A DNA stretch of 64,000 nucleotides, taken from NCBI RefSeq assembly GCF_905475465.1, contig NC_062240.1, positions 3,425,001 to 3,489,000 on the forward strand, in the 5' to 3' direction. The notes beneath the pieces are model-generated. The model made no database searches. It was given only the letters and a program-made list of their open reading frames with translations, and was not told the DNA's origin. Below, one piece after another: positions 10,955 through 23,600 of the stretch (positions are counted from its first letter, which is position 1; the number at the start of each line of letters is the position of its first letter). This DNA comes from Pieris napi (taxonomy: Eukaryota; Arthropoda; Insecta; Lepidoptera; Pieridae). The position numbers were made by a program, and so were the translations under genes.

Positions 10955-11227
10955 GCAGTGTTGGCCTAGTGGCTTCAGCGTGCGACTATCATCCCTATGG
11001 TCGTAAGTTCGATCCACGGCTGTGCACCAATGGACTTTCTTTCTATGTGCGCATTTAACATTCGCTCGAACGGTGAAGGAAAACATCGTGACGAAACCAA
11101 CATATCTTAGCCCCAAAAAGTCGACGGTGTGTGTCAGAGGCTTTAGACTGAAAATTGATCATGAAAAAGACTCAGAGATCTGAGGCACGTACCTAAAGAG
11201 GTTGTAGCGCCACTGATTTATTTTATT
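10955..11227 (+). mobile_element. tRNA-derived SINE with 14-bp target duplication
   Basis: Perfect 14-bp direct repeats GTATAGCTGTAGGA at 10941-10954 and 11228-11241 define the insertion exactly. The A box TGGCCTAGTGGCTTCAG, a B-box-like AGTTCGATCCACGG and the 3' phrase GAGGTTGTAGCGCCACTGAT are present. An internal deletion removes part of the region after the GTGTGTCAG phrase. The long perfect duplication suggests a fairly recent insertion by target-primed reverse transcription. Confidence 0.88.
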
Positions 11228-11338
11228 GTATAGCTGTAGGACTATTAGAACTCTAATTAAAAATTAAGATATATTGAGAAGTATTAAACAAGCCTGACTG
11301 CTCGTACATAATTCAGTAATTACGTCGCTGATAACAGT

Positions 11339-11385
11339 ATCACAGATATTTAATAACAGGCAACATGTTATTAAATATCTGTGAT
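11339..11385. repeat. Perfect 20-bp inverted repeat, 7-bp loop
   Basis: Arm ATCACAGATATTTAATAACA (11339-11358), loop GGCAACA, and the exact reverse complement at 11366-11385. The arms do not match the other hairpins in the window. A local template switch during replication is a plausible origin. Confidence 0.75.
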
Positions 11386-11606
11386 TATAATGTGGTTTAC
11401 TTAAAACCACGAATTAACTACAAATAACCGCGCCAATTTTCGAACGTTTAAACGTTCTATTTAAATATAACTTTCCGTTAAATATATTTTTTTAATATGT
11501 CATTTGTAATTTAATTGTCATTTATAGCCGAATCAGTAGCTTTGGCTGTTAACGTTTAACGATAGCTGTTTACTTAAGTCAACTACTGGTGTATCTTCTT
11601 CTAGAC

Positions 11607-12015
11607 CAGAGTTCCCCAAACGTTTTTGTGTCGTAGACCCCTTGCCATGTTTTTCCGTGTTGGGTAGACCCCCTACTTACTGATATTGATTTACATTATA
11701 TTTCAAAATGTATTGCGACCACAAAGCCAATACCAACATCCTACAACTTACACAATATATATATATATATATATATAAAATATTTTTTTTACTTCATAGG
11801 TACTTTTATAAATAATGTATATGTTTTGATATTATAAGATAATATGATGTAAGTAAATAGGTACTGTTCACATACACATGAGTGTATGTGTTGAGATCCA
11901 ATATCGTGGACCTTTTCATTTCATGGATACCCACCTTTTTTTTTCGCTGAAGTAGACCCCTTGCAGGTTGTCATAGACCCCTAGGGGTCGATATAGACCA
12001 CTTTGGGAATCACTG
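11607..12015. mobile_element. hAT-type MITE with 8-bp duplication
   Basis: Perfect octamers TTCTAGAC flank the element at 11599-11606 and 12016-12023. The ends read CAGAGTTCCCCAAACG on the left and CAGTGATTCCCAAAGTGG on the right (reverse-complemented), fitting the hAT terminus. Both subterminal regions carry TAGACCCC and GGGGTCTA motifs. The 409-bp interior has a (TA)n run near 11756 and no coding capacity. Confidence 0.85.
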
Positions 12016-12023
12016 TTCTAGAC

Positions 12024-13436
12024 TTTAGGTGTCGTCGGCCCTCATTATTATTAAAGCTTTATTAGATAATCCATACAACAATTGGTTAGTTTACATTCCT
12101 TAATATTAGTATTAGTAGACTTAATATAAGTCGGCCCTCGTTACTTAAAATTAAAACATAATATAAAGGGTTTATGATTAGGTAGTTTTTAAATATGTAA
12201 TTTTGCAAATACAGGGGTCTAGGCACCGAATATGATTTTGTCCCTTTCTGTGTCGAGACCCTTGGTCCGTGGGGTTCTAGCGTTATTAGATTTTTAAGAA
12301 AAAAGCAAAAAGGTTAGTCGACTTCACAGGAACCTAAGAACTGGCAGCTACCTCGGACAAAGAATTAGTTTAGCTATTCAAAGGTAGCGTTGCCAGTATC
12401 TTCGGAACCTTGTCTAAAAGGACTACTTTTAATAATATATTTTAGTTATTATATGTTAAGGTTAGTTATTGGTTTTAGTTAAGAAAATTGTTAATAATAA
12501 AGTTCAAGATTGTTAATTAAATACGTAATTTGTATGTCGCATACAAGTTAGTAACATAAAATGTGGTATGACCATTTAAATAAATAATTACAATGAAATA
12601 ATGTCTATTGTTTTTCATTGATAAATAAACAAAAGTAAACGCAACATTAGACAAAATAACTGTGATTAACAGTATTATCTACAACATTATTATGTTTGTA
12701 ATTAGTAACCTAATCCTAAATGCGTAATAAATAAGAGTTATCCTATACATTTGGTCTGTGATAAAGGACACAAATCCAAATTACTGGAATACTATGGAGC
12801 CGAATAACTGATAGTTCTGGCAAATTTACTGTCCCATATCTACTAGATGCGATCTGCAAATAGCTCTCTCTACTGCTTGGATTATAGAGTCTAAGATATC
12901 CTATTTCTAATATTCAAGATGATTCAAGTGGTATATATTTGCGTAAAAATACATAACTCCAGTATGACACTGGCTATGTTCGTGATAACATTGACACATT
13001 AAAAAATATTTTAGAGAAATACAGCCTATAAATAAAATAAAAATAAAATAGCCTGTATTTGAGTACTACACAATCGGTATTATATAAAGTTTGTGGCATT
13101 ATGTTTAATATTATACGACATCTCTCATGTTCGCTACAATCTTCCTATCTTTCCCCGCTATCTCTTTCATCTCTCCTTCGCAGTTTTCTAGCGTCCTTTT
13201 TTTAAATTAAAAGCCAAAATTGAAAAAAAAGGAAAGAAATAGCCTATAACCAGGAATACTTTAATCAGTCTGGGTTTGGAGTTTATTCTTGACTAACATA
13301 CTAAAATACACACCTTCCTCTTTATAACTGAAGATTGATTTACTTATGACACACGTATATGACTTTGATTTGAAACTGAATCGAATTCGCAGAGCCTCCT
13401 AGATGTCCTAAATGTATTGATTGATCCCTCCGCCTC
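12024..13436. other. AT-rich stretch, unassigned
   Basis: TCGGCCCTC occurs at 12036 and again at 12132, possibly ends of a small unidentified repeat. Nothing else was recognised. Confidence 0.3.
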
Positions 13437-13470
13437 TTCGCTGTTAATTGATTTGATTGATTGATTTGAT
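13437..13470. repeat. Short TTGATTGATT simple repeat
   Basis: Imperfect runs of GATT and TGATTGATT units; a low-complexity tract. Confidence 0.5.
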
Positions 13471-13794
13471 TTATAAGTAAATGATATTATTGTTAAAAAA
13501 ATATTCACAACATGGAGCTATGTAACGTGCAATCTGTAAACGACGTCTTCACTATTGTATAAACCGGTGCGTACTTATTCATTTATTTAATTGTTTGATA
13601 CATTCTTAAATTACACTTACCATTACGGACATGTGAAATCCAAAACTGATGTTTATAAAAAATTACTTGCTTTTTACTTTCCTAAATATACGTTCATTTA
13701 ACGAACCAAAACCACACAATAGAAGGCTATTACAATCGCTGTATATTATTATTGAATTGGACACAAGTGGCCGATACAATGTAGTGCTTTAAGA

Positions 13795-14210
13795 TACAAT
13801 AAATTTTATATTTTGCTCTTGTACTAGCCACTTGGTGAGGCTGGATTGCTTGAGATGTGCGTCAAAGGTGCCCTGTGTATTGAGTTGTTAAGTCATGCTA
13901 CGTGACTTCAATCTTCCTGCTACAATCAATTTCATCCATTAAGGCTGGATTAATTCTATTTTTAAATTCGAGTATATATATATAATCACTACAACTTGAT
14001 TACTAATATTGATGAAAATATTGCTATATTTTACAACAAACTACCAACTTACCGTAACTTTGTTTATCATGCTCTTAGTGAGGTTTAAGTAGTTTTAGTT
14101 TTAGTTCTTATTATTATTTTTTGTTTTTTATTTTGTGGTTGCTTGTTTTTCCTTGCTAGCTTGCTTATGTTCTAATATGTGTGTAATAAATAAATAAATA
14201 CTTACTCATC
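13795..14210 (+). mobile_element. Possible LINE 3' end
   Basis: The segment ends in GTGTGTAATAAATAAATAAAT, a short-unit A/T tail of the kind LINE 3' ends carry. It is preceded by a T-rich untranslated-like stretch and a short frame reading AIFYNKLPTYRNFVYHALSEV at about 14020-14090, close to the hydrophobic ending of some insect LINE proteins. No catalytic domain is present, so the assignment is weak. Confidence 0.25.
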
Positions 14211-14366
14211 ACACAACTATGTATACTAGTTGAAATTGAAGCATTAATTTTTTAAATACATTTTTACATTGACTTAGAACATTACAATTATTTATGTATT
14301 TATTAAGAAACCAATAACAAACAAGTAAATAATCGGAAACGATGTTCAAGTATGTTTTTAAATACA

Positions 14367-14391
14367 TATATATATATATATATATATATAG
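14367..14391. repeat. (AT)n microsatellite
   Basis: An uninterrupted run of AT dinucleotides about 25 bp long. Confidence 0.85.
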
Positions 14392-14483
14392 TTATACACT
14401 ACACTGCAGCTAGCTACAGCTATTACATAACAATCCCATTTACTACATTCTAAACTACCCTTTCGTCTCATTGACAACTGTTA

Positions 14484-14582
14484 CAGGAGGCAAACGGGCA
14501 GGAGGCTCACCTGATGTTAAGTAATACCGCCCATGGACACTCTCATTGCCAGAAGTCTTGCAAGTGCGTCACCAGCCTTTTT
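14484..14582 (-). mobile_element. LINE 3' tail (type A)
   Basis: Reading the minus strand: AAGGCTGGTGACGCACTTG, then GGCAATGAGAGTGTCCATGG, then ACATCAGGTGAGCCTCC and TGCCCGTTTGCC. This matches the copies at 33333, 35398 and 54391 on the plus strand. Confidence 0.7.
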
Positions 14583-14995
14583 AGGATTTATCTTTTCTGA
14601 ATTTTAGGTAACTAGAATATATATGGATATTGAATCTGTTAAGAACGTTTCGTTTCAAGCTGTTCATATCAAGCAAGCTATGTGTGTAAAAACCTGAAGT
14701 TAAATGTGGATCAAAATGCCAGTGTAACAAATGTATCAAAACAGAAAAACATAACATGTTCGTCCATGTGAATCCGTGTCTAAAGTTTAGACGATATGGA
14801 CACAAAAGTTGTGCTTTTTGATATGGGTACGAATGAGGAAATATTAAAAGTTGTATCGTGACAGTAAAATATTACCTGAGGTCGAATCCCAACTTTACGA
14901 TATGTTTAAAACATTCAGTTCGGGCTCATTTATTACAAATGAATTATGAAAACGTCCTTTGTTTATCTAGCGGTTGCCATGTTTTAATCATGAGT

Positions 14996-15053
14996 GGGCG
15001 AGATATTATAAATGGAACAATCTTATCTTTGTTCCATTTATAATATCTCGCCC
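14996..15053. repeat. Perfect 25-bp inverted repeat, 8-bp loop
   Basis: The arm begins GGGCGAGATATTATAAATGG at 14996-15020, is separated by TCTTATCT, and returns as an exact reverse complement at 15029-15053. The arms match nothing else I could see in the window. Confidence 0.8.
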
Positions 15054-15658
15054 AAGAAAAATTAAAAAAAAAAATATAATGATGTAAGTAGAATAATATA
15101 AATATGAAAGTATATTTTATGAACATTGCTAGATTGCTAGAATTTTGTGTTGAATACTTACTATTTGTGTTACTCGAATTACGCGCGAAACAGAAATATA
15201 AATCCCAATTTAAATGGCCTACGCGTATTCCAGGAAACAATAATAATAATCTTTATTTGCTTCTCTCACATATACATACAAGGTTATTAAGTTAAATAAT
15301 GTTGCTGCGTCACAAAATTCAAAATCGTTTCAGTATAGATTACGTTTACTTACTCAAAGGAATATTTAAAGTAATTTTTAAATGCAATATGCATTAATGT
15401 AACTAATGCCACAAACGAAGTGAAAACGTCGCGCGAAGCATGATAATCCCTCAGCTTCCAATATCTGGTTACAGAGAAAGGGCGGATCATAGAGATCTGT
15501 GCAGAATTTGCACTGCTTCACTAAATTAATGTCTTGTTAGAGAGCTTTTTGGAAATATTCTGCTTGTCGACCGTTGAGCTATTCAGTGGCTGTGGTCCTG
15601 TGTATCAAAATTATAAGCGTTGATTAAGAAGCAAATCCTAACGTTAATTTAGATATTA

Positions 15659-15800
15659 GTAGCTGACCCGGCAAACTTCATGCCGCCTAACAGTCAATAA
15701 ATGTGTAAAGCAAACAGTTCACAAATTTATACTTACTTTGAACTATGACCAAACGGAAAACCTGCTAGATATATTAAAATAATTTTCACATATGTTCCCG
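15659..15800 (-). mobile_element. Helitron-like 3' end, decayed
   Basis: On the minus strand the segment ends GTTTGCCGGGTCAGCTACT, nearly identical to the TTTGCCGGGTCAGCTAGT end of the element at 18622-18925. The final CTAG has mutated to CTAC. The internal sequence differs, so it may be a related subfamily; the 5' limit is uncertain. Confidence 0.45.
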
Positions 15801-15828
15801 AAGTGTGCCTGACACATACCCTCTCCCA

Positions 15829-15835
<7 letters not shown>

Positions 15836-15873
<38 letters not shown>

Positions 15874-15882
15874 ACACCCACT
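15836..15882. repeat. (CA)n microsatellite
   Basis: A run of CA dinucleotides with one TA interruption, followed by CACCCACTCACATAAACACACC. Confidence 0.9.
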
Positions 15883-16382
15883 CACATAAACACACCCTCA
15901 TACGCCTAGATAATTCATCTTCCGTTTGTAAATATGGATTAAAGATACAATGTATATATGTATATGTCTCAATGTATGTGAGTATTTTAAATCTAAATAC
16001 GCTAACATTTAAAATTGTATAATAAGAACCACTTCTTATGATGGATTTTATATTAAATTAAAAATAATTACTTTTGCATTAAAACATGTGTGTAGCCGAT
16101 CCACGATCAAATAGGTATTAATTTATGTTAGGTCTCCGTAATACGACAATAATATCACCGATTACACCAATAAACGTATCTTATTGTCCATTAACCGCTG
16201 CTTAATAACTCATTTACGTTCTCGATTTAATGACTAGAGTATAGTTAAGCTGTTTAAGCCACAAATTTGCTCACAGTTCTGCTATTAGGATCCACACTTT
16301 TAACAGAACGCGACACAGTATACTAACGGAACGTTCAACTGAAATGAAAAAAAAAAACCGTTGTCATCATCAACTCTTTTTC

Positions 16383-16622
16383 TCAAGACGCCCTAGTCCG
16401 TAGTCCGATTAAGCGAAAGCCTTTAGACGGTCCTACTTGGCACCTACAATACTTCATATTGACTCCTAGGACTTGGGAGTTCCGCTTGACACCGTCCAGC
16501 CAAGGTAACTTATGTATACCATGACTTTGCTGATCGCCTGGGTTGCATTTTGGTACCTTGGACCCCTCCACTGGGACAACATTTCCCATTGACTGTAGTC
16601 GCTCTGTACGGTTTCGGATCAT
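16383..16622 (-). pseudogene. LINE ORF C-terminal remnant
   Basis: The minus frame includes LPWLDGVKRNSQVLGV, then 29 more codons to a stop at 16383. The WLDGV....VLGV spacing fits the C-terminal segment of lepidopteran endonuclease/reverse-transcriptase proteins (RW.DGV..DL..LGV). The region is noticeably less AT-rich than its surroundings, as expected for a retrotransposon coding piece. No RT core is present. Confidence 0.4.
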
Positions 16623-16739
16623 CCATGTCAGATAATAGAAATTATAGCATAAAGAGTAGACTTGTATCTGAGGATATTCTTGTGCATTATATTTTCCCCA
16701 GAAATTTTAAGCTTCAACACAGATTAGGCGTGGCTTAAT

Positions 16740-18305
16740 CATTCAGGAAAACTGTTTAATTTTCCATGATAGTCAATACAAAGGGATGGTTTTTTGTAAC
16801 GTACTGTATCCTAACGTCGGAGTGTCATCTTTTGACAGTAGTATGTAGGGTACATATGAACTCCAGCAGATACAATCGGGTCCTAACAGTGAGTTATTTT
16901 TTGTATTCTTCTTCTTATTTTGTTGCCTCTTTATAAGAGGTGAAGGTTTGCAGTCAGATTCGTAAAGCTTTGTGTATTTAAGTGTTGTAACGATATCTGG
17001 GACATATTAATGTTTAATATCTTCGCCAACGTCTTCTACTGCTTTTTATATGGATTTCATTGCATCATCTTTATACTAAACTCTTATTTTGTTAAAAAAA
17101 TCTCAGGAAGTACAGTTTAATTGAAACATTGTTTGTGTCAGAAACTCTATTTATCTAGGAACGCTATTGACTATATTAGAGGCGGTTTTAACCGCCACCA
17201 GTACAAAATATTTTTACCCATAATTTCCAACCGGATTATGGTTATCTACCTTCATTTATACCTATAAAGTAAGTGATAATTACTTTTGTAGTGATTAAAA
17301 CAAAGGGTTGAACAGCGCCTGGCTCACTAATTGATTTGGGTCGTGAATTGTTTGATTACGAAGATGGTGATTAAAATATATTGTAGTTCATTAATACGCC
17401 CAGTGTGGCGCTTTGAAACTACATTTCAGTAGATTTCGTAATCTTACTTGGTAAAATTGCTTATAAAAGTAATACTAAAACCGTTTTTGCCAATACAAAA
17501 GCAAGAGATAGTGTTATGCGGTGCTTTGTAATCAAAATAAGTGTTTTATTTTTATCAAATTTCAATAAATCATTTTAAAATTGGCAATTGTAAATTAAAC
17601 AACTGTCGTTTAAAAAAGATCGTAGATAGTACTTTTTAATTGTATAACGTACACTTATTGTAGTAAAAAACACCAATATTCAACCTACTTGAATACTACT
17701 TTTGTTTTGTTTTGCTTTGTTTTGCTTTGCTTTATATCATATTCTGTATCAGTGAAACTTTTTGTGGATGCATCCAATGTTTTTATTGTATGTTTTATTT
17801 TTTAACTTTTATTGTAAAGAGATGTATCTGTTTTGTTTATTATATTTATTATCTACATATCCGCAACTGCATATTTATTAAACTAAAAAAAATGTAATAC
17901 ACATTGGTCTTAGTACGAGAAACATAATTTCACTTGACATACTTTATTTAAGTAAGTAGACACTAAAATCTGTTGGTTAAAATAATCAGTTAGCTAACTA
18001 CAATCGTAGCTGATTGTAGCAAAAGCAATTCATCCTTTGACACGTAGTAATTATAGGACAAACTCAGTTCAAATTGACGGACGTTTCAACCCTATTACAT
18101 AGTTGCAATTGTTAGCATTACAAAACCATTTGTACTGCTGACATTCATCTCTAATTTATAAGTTTGGTTAAAATTAAACGTCACTGTTTAGTTTAATGCG
18201 AATGGGAGAATACTGGATTGTTTTCGTAATCAGGATGTGAGATCATGTAAATATGATCTTTTGAGTATGAATAAAACAATCAAAACATTTAAACAATTTA
18301 ATTTA
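16740..18305. other. AT-rich stretch with a TTTTG simple repeat
   Basis: Imperfect TTTTGTTTTGCTTTG units lie at 17699-17735. The open frame at 17712-17897 starts inside that tract and is cysteine/phenylalanine-rich noise. Confidence 0.4.
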
Positions 18306-18310
18306 AACAA

Positions 18311-18445
18311 ATGGCGCTTAGCCATTGGTTTTGGCCCTAAATATTTGTATCTGTTTCTTGTTTTTTTTTTCATTTTTATGCTTGAAACCCGCCGTTGATT
18401 TTTGGGTCTTAGGCACGCCGGTATATTACGATGTTTTCATTTTTT
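18311..18445 (-). mobile_element. tRNA-derived SINE, decayed
   Basis: The minus-strand landmarks are the 3'-proximal end (ATGGCGCTTAGCC on the plus strand), ATCTGTTTCTTG, and CGTTGATTTTTGGGTCTTAGGCACGCCGG with GATGTTTTC. The tRNA head is missing. Confidence 0.5.
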
Positions 18446-18621
18446 GTATTTCTTTGTAACGCAGAAACTTAGATAAATCCTAAAGAGATTTACAAGCAGT
18501 TCATAATACAACTTTAACGTTAGATAGTACGTCTCAAGTATTTAATGGAACACAATTCTATATCAACAAAAATATGAGCTGCGCTAGTATCGTATTAAAA
18601 TATATGCATGGAAAGTCGTAA

Positions 18622-18925
18622 TCTAATATATAAAATTCTCGTGTCACAATGTTCATTCCCATACTCCTCCGAAACTTATGAAATTTTTTATGCATATTCA
18701 GTAAGTCTGAGGATTGGCTAATCTTTCAAACCCTTAAGTGATAAGGGGTGTCCACCCCAAAAAATTTTTTTATGATATAACATACAAAAATACATACAAC
18801 CTTAAATCTTCACCCTTCTACGATCAACCTATTTTTTATTATAGGGGATAGCTATTTTTATTGAACTAAAAAAAGTTTCCTACAAATAAGATACATGGCA
18901 AAACAACATTTGCCGGGTCAGCTAG
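18622..18925 (+). mobile_element. Helitron-like non-autonomous element
   Basis: The element begins TCTAATATATAAAATTCTCG and ends GGGTCAGCTAG, inserted between A and T as Helitrons are. A 3'-terminal hairpin GGCAAA-ACAACA-TTTGCC sits about 10 bp before the CTAG end. It has no TIRs and no target duplication. At 304 bp it encodes nothing and would depend on a Rep/helicase from elsewhere. Confidence 0.7.
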
Positions 18926-19364
18926 TACCTCAATAAAATTTAAAACAAAATAATAAATATTTTGAATTTCCGATTTAAATCTATCGGTGAGTTACAGTTG
19001 AGCTTCGATAAAGTCCTACATCTCATTCGGAAATTCTTAAACTTTTCCATTCAACCTTTGGGACCCTATTTCAAAGGATCTTTGTATATGATACCCCCGG
19101 AAAGCGGCACTAATCGAGGCAGGAATACGTAATGACCTGGATTGGAGGCCCTTTTTACAAACTTCGGATGAGCCCAGTAAAAACTTAAATATTTGATGCG
19201 TCGACCCGACCATTCGTGACGAAATTGATAATGCCCTGCAAAGCTTTACGCTGTTGTAATGTTGTAAACAATTTTAATATATAAAAACGTTTACAGACTG
19301 AACTTAATTAATTTGAATAAGTTCAAATAGTTGATAACATATTTGTGTCTATTTATCTATGTAG

Positions 19365-19860
19365 ATAATAATAATAATTTATTTATTGCAAGAATATGGT
19401 ACAAAATGTTTAGGTGATACAATCGTAAATCGTTCGCAAATTCTGCCATACAAGATGGCGCGCAAATTTGTCTTAAGGAATTTTACATTATTGTTCAAAT
19501 TAAATTCTTATATTATCTAGTCTATTATACTATATTAATTTTATATTAATTACGGTGTTTCACGCAAAAAATCATTTATTGAATAGTAATTTTTTTGTAA
19601 AAGTAATACACTAAGTCGCTTTTTATAGACTCTAGACGGAAGATCTTTTAATTATTTTGGTAATTTATTGTAAACTTTAATTTCCATACAAAAGGTGTTT
19701 TTCCGAAACAGTTCCAAATTGATTTTTGGTATAGCCAATTTCTTCCCATGTCTACTTCTTACTTCAACTTCTACATTTGATAAATTATAAGTCGACTACT
19801 TCTTTTAAGAGGGGGCACTAACCAAAACATCTCATCGTAGATTTGATTTTATCTACTTAG
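19365..19860 (-). mobile_element. Probable LINE 3' untranslated end
   Basis: The plus strand starts with an (AAT)n-like run and TTTATTTATTGCAAGAATATGG, the reverse of a LINE end with a short-unit tail. Inside are phrases such as CAAATTTGTCTTAA and TTTCCGAAACAGTTCCAAAT that read like a decayed LINE 3' region on the minus strand. The assignment is from pattern recall. Confidence 0.35.
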
Positions 19861-19865
19861 AAGTA

Positions 19866-22580
19866 TGTGATGCTTGATTTGAAAACAATAAATATGTACA
19901 GCTCCTTCACTATAATTTCAATGGTTGACTTTAATTAAAAACACAATACAATATAAATTCTTCGATACATAAAAAAAACACAAAGTCACCTCTAACTTTT
20001 GCTTAATTTCGTTTCTATTCAATCATGGCAAGTTATCGAGCCAAAAAAAAGATCGAACTCACATGAGTTTGACCGAGATCTATTACTGTGAATATATTAA
20101 ATATTGTATATTTTACGAGTTATTTAAATTAAAAGAATTTTGCGTTAACTTCATTTTTGTTCCGCGAAACACTGTATCGTCCGTATCATCTCACACGAAC
20201 ATTCGGCATACGTTTGTTTCATTAGTCACAGACGGAGGGAAAAAATATGAATTTTACTAGCTTAATAGTAGTCGGCCATATAAATAGGAGCTCATATTTG
20301 GTAGATATACTTAACTGGGTACAAGGTATCTCCCTGTATATTATCTATCTATCTGCCACGCTGGAGTAAATCCTGAAACCCCCTCTTGGGCTCCCCAGCT
20401 ATAATGCGCGCTCTTAATTACTGCAGAGAGCGAATTTTTTACAATTGTTATGATTACTAATGACTAAAACTATATCGAGTTTGGTACTTAAATTAAGTAA
20501 TCATTAATTACAATCCAAACTTTAGCTGACGTATACGTATGTTATACTAAGGATCAATATGTAGGAATTAAAATACAATATTTTAATTAAAATTATGGTA
20601 ATCACAATTTGAATATTCTTAATCATAAAAATAACACTCAATCGGCCCTATTGGACCGTGTAATCTGTTTAACTATGAGCCTTTACTCAGTGTTTCATGG
20701 TATGATCCTAATTACTAGCGGTTTAGAATTTCTCATCAATAACTCATTGAATATTATCCTCTTCATGTGATGACTTTATTATTAAATTCTTGTTTAAATA
20801 TTATTTAATATAGATATTTCTTGCTTATCAAATGTCTGTGATTTTTATCACGGCAGAGTATGGATTATATTTCTAGCGTAAAGCGTTGTATTATTTAACT
20901 TTTTATGTTATATTAAAATACAGACCCAATTATTAACGACGGAATAGGCGCTTGACGCATTTTTTATTTCAATCAAAAGGTATGTACATGGCTTATAATA
21001 TTTTTAAATCTCTATTTATTACTGAAATATACTCTTAACGTACAAAATAATCTTTATAATGCGGTAATAAACAATAAAAAAATACTGCTACTCATCATAA
21101 CTTAATTGAACGACGTACTAATTAATTGTTGACCTGAATTTTAGACTCCAAATTTGTAGGGAATTTTAAATCTATGGCTTACCGAGGATGTCGTAAAGTA
21201 TTTTAACAAAAGCTCCATTGAAGGACGGAGATATAAAGAGATTTTTGTAAAATATTTTTGAAGGTATAAAGTTTCAGGTAAGGCGATTTGGCTTCGGTTT
21301 TTAAGGGCCAGGCATTAATAATTCTTTTTAGCTTTTTGTATTACGATATTCTTGATACTCCAATACCAAACGGGTTTTGTTTAAAATTTGACCGTGTATT
21401 TTACCAAGGTAACTTCTTTTAATTCTTCATGCAAACGTGATACATAGGTTAGTATTGAAGTATTTATTAATATAGAAACTATGTAATCAATATGACTATC
21501 TGCTTACAAAGAAAATACTTTGGATGCATAGTTTAAACATTGATAACTCTTGCAAATCGTGTTTCATTTGTTATTGCGCCACATGTTTTTTCGTTTTCAC
21601 TCCGACAATTCAACATTTTTTAAAGCTTTATTACCGTGAAATTATGCAACATTATTCTTCTTTTGGACTTCGCGTGTTTTTTTTTATAAATTTAACATAC
21701 TTGAAGTGTGGGTGATATTCTTTATGTATCCTTAATTGTGCATCGAATTAGTTGTTGTGCTTGCGTCGAAAATGGTCTATAAATGAGAAAGGCTTAAAAT
21801 AATAGTAAAACAATTTAGTATCATCAAAATGTAAAGTTTTCTTAATTCAAACAACATTTTTAAACATTGTTATTAAAAACAAGATACATACTAAAAGCTA
21901 GTTTAAATTGTTTTCACAGCTCAAAGCAGCAATGCGGCTAACATGCTGAGTCAGCGAGTCGGTGATATGGCGAGCTGGGAATTATGTTAGTTTAGGATTT
22001 CACCAATTACATCCGACACAGGCACTGTTTTGTTGAACAGCGACTAATTAAGCAGAGTATTTGTGGAAATATTTTAGTTTTCTATATAAATACTTTTCAT
22101 TACGAAATATTGTGCAGATAAAATATTATTTATTTGTTTTCTTACTTTTTTCATGTAATAACTTAAGGATACTCAAAAAAACTCCAACTAAAAAATCGGT
22201 TGTCTGTAAAGTCGGTTTACTGACGATAGTTGAACGTGACAACGTCATAAAAAAATATTGATGGGATGGTTGCATTTTTCAAAAAAAAAATTAATTTTAT
22301 TTGTTTGATAGGTATTTTGTATGGATATAGAGAAGGAGGTAAATGAAAATCACAATTGAATTGATCAAGTTACATTTATTTGTACGCATAGATACAATTA
22401 TGTCAATTTTAAATGGAACGCCTCAGAGCGAGGTAACGCCGCATGAGTCATGTTTTTTCGTGCGTGCAGCCGGCTCCATCGAATTATAAGACGTTGTCAC
22501 GTCAAAAAATATAAGTAAAACACTTTGAATACGTAATTGAGTAATACTTATCAATACGGTTATGCTATATACTATTTATA
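19866..22580. other. AT-rich stretch without recognised features
   Basis: Short frames (20063-20260, 21524-21715, 22061-22261) lack splice or start support and family motifs. No transposon ends were recognised. Confidence 0.4.
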
Positions 22581-22610
22581 TTTAATAAGAGCTTTGTGTT
22601 CGTTTGTTAC

Positions 22611-22764
22611 CTGCGGTAATGTTATTTAGTCCAGCGTCAGTATTTACAATACAATTCCGCTTTGCAGCATCATTTGAGACCCTACATAGAAAATCGTAAT
22701 AGTTCGAATCTTCAGATCCCGTATCTTGGACAGTAAATAACTGAAGTTGATTCTGCCCGTCCAT
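22611..22764 (-). CDS. Candidate first coding exon, product not recognised
   Basis: The minus strand opens GCGATGG (a purine at -3 and G at +4) and codes MDGQNQLQLFTVQ, then GSEDSNYYDFLCRV, KRNCIVNTDAG and NNITA. It reaches the donor ACCGCAG|GTAACA after 51 codons plus one base (a phase 1 intron). Without splicing the frame stops nine codons later. The composition is balanced and unlike the F/I/Y-rich chance frames nearby, which suggests real coding sequence. The acidic Q/S-rich start resembles an N-terminus of a nuclear protein, but I recognise no family. The next exon would lie at lower coordinates and was not found. It could also be a chance frame. Confidence 0.4.
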
Positions 22765-23600
22765 CGCAATCGCAATTTGAGCTGCTCTTCAAACCAAATT
22801 TATGTAAAATTCGGGGAACGATCCATTCCCAGTTACAACTTGTGTTAACGGCCTGGTAAGCAGTTCCCTGAGGTCTTGCGTTCACCTGGATAACTAACTT
22901 TATTTATCAACAGCGTGTTATTGCTTTACCTAATGGCAACATCACTGCCAGTCATGCTGTAATTTTATTAAAAAAGCTACCGACTGTCGTCATCTATGCT
23001 AGGTTGAGACGAAATTGATATTTTTTTACAGCAAGACTTATTAAGACGTTACATGTAATCCCTTTTTCTATATTAAACCATTAATACAATTTGTTTAAAG
23101 ACCAAAATATACATAAATATATTCTAAACCATTTATGTAACTCACTGAGGTCCCAGTTTAGCTGTTTTTGTATGAAATGAAAGTAAAATGAGCTTTAATA
23201 TTTTTAAAACCATAAAACCGCTTGCAGGACACATAAAGCGAATTTCATTAAAAACAAAAAGGAGCAGCGAACATAAAGTCGTCATGAAAAATTGAGCAAG
23301 CCACTACTACATAAATAAACGGAATTCTGAATTTCATTTAAATTATCTTCCCTTTGAATTTCAGGCTTTACATATTTCGCAAAAACGAGTTACCATCACA
23401 GTTGGGGGAGCTTAGTATTGGTTCTCGAATATGATAGAATTAGAATAAGCTACTTAGAAAAAAAACCTAATTATATTTTTTTAAAGTGTGATAATAAATT
23501 CTATATTATCACACAATTTTATCAATATATTTTTGTAATAATCGACTTAGCAAACCCAATGTTGTACCATACTATCAGAAGTTTTGAAAAAACTGTTGAG

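Noticed and set aside
10955..11030. tRNA gene
   Set aside because: The A and B boxes are the head of the SINE; there is no cloverleaf acceptor stem, and the same head recurs in many copies.
9935..12015. One large 2-kb hAT element sharing the TTCTAGAC duplication
   Set aside because: The pair 11607/12015 matches better in its subterminal TAGACCCC motifs, and a well-defined SINE with its own duplication lies between. Kept as a finding only.
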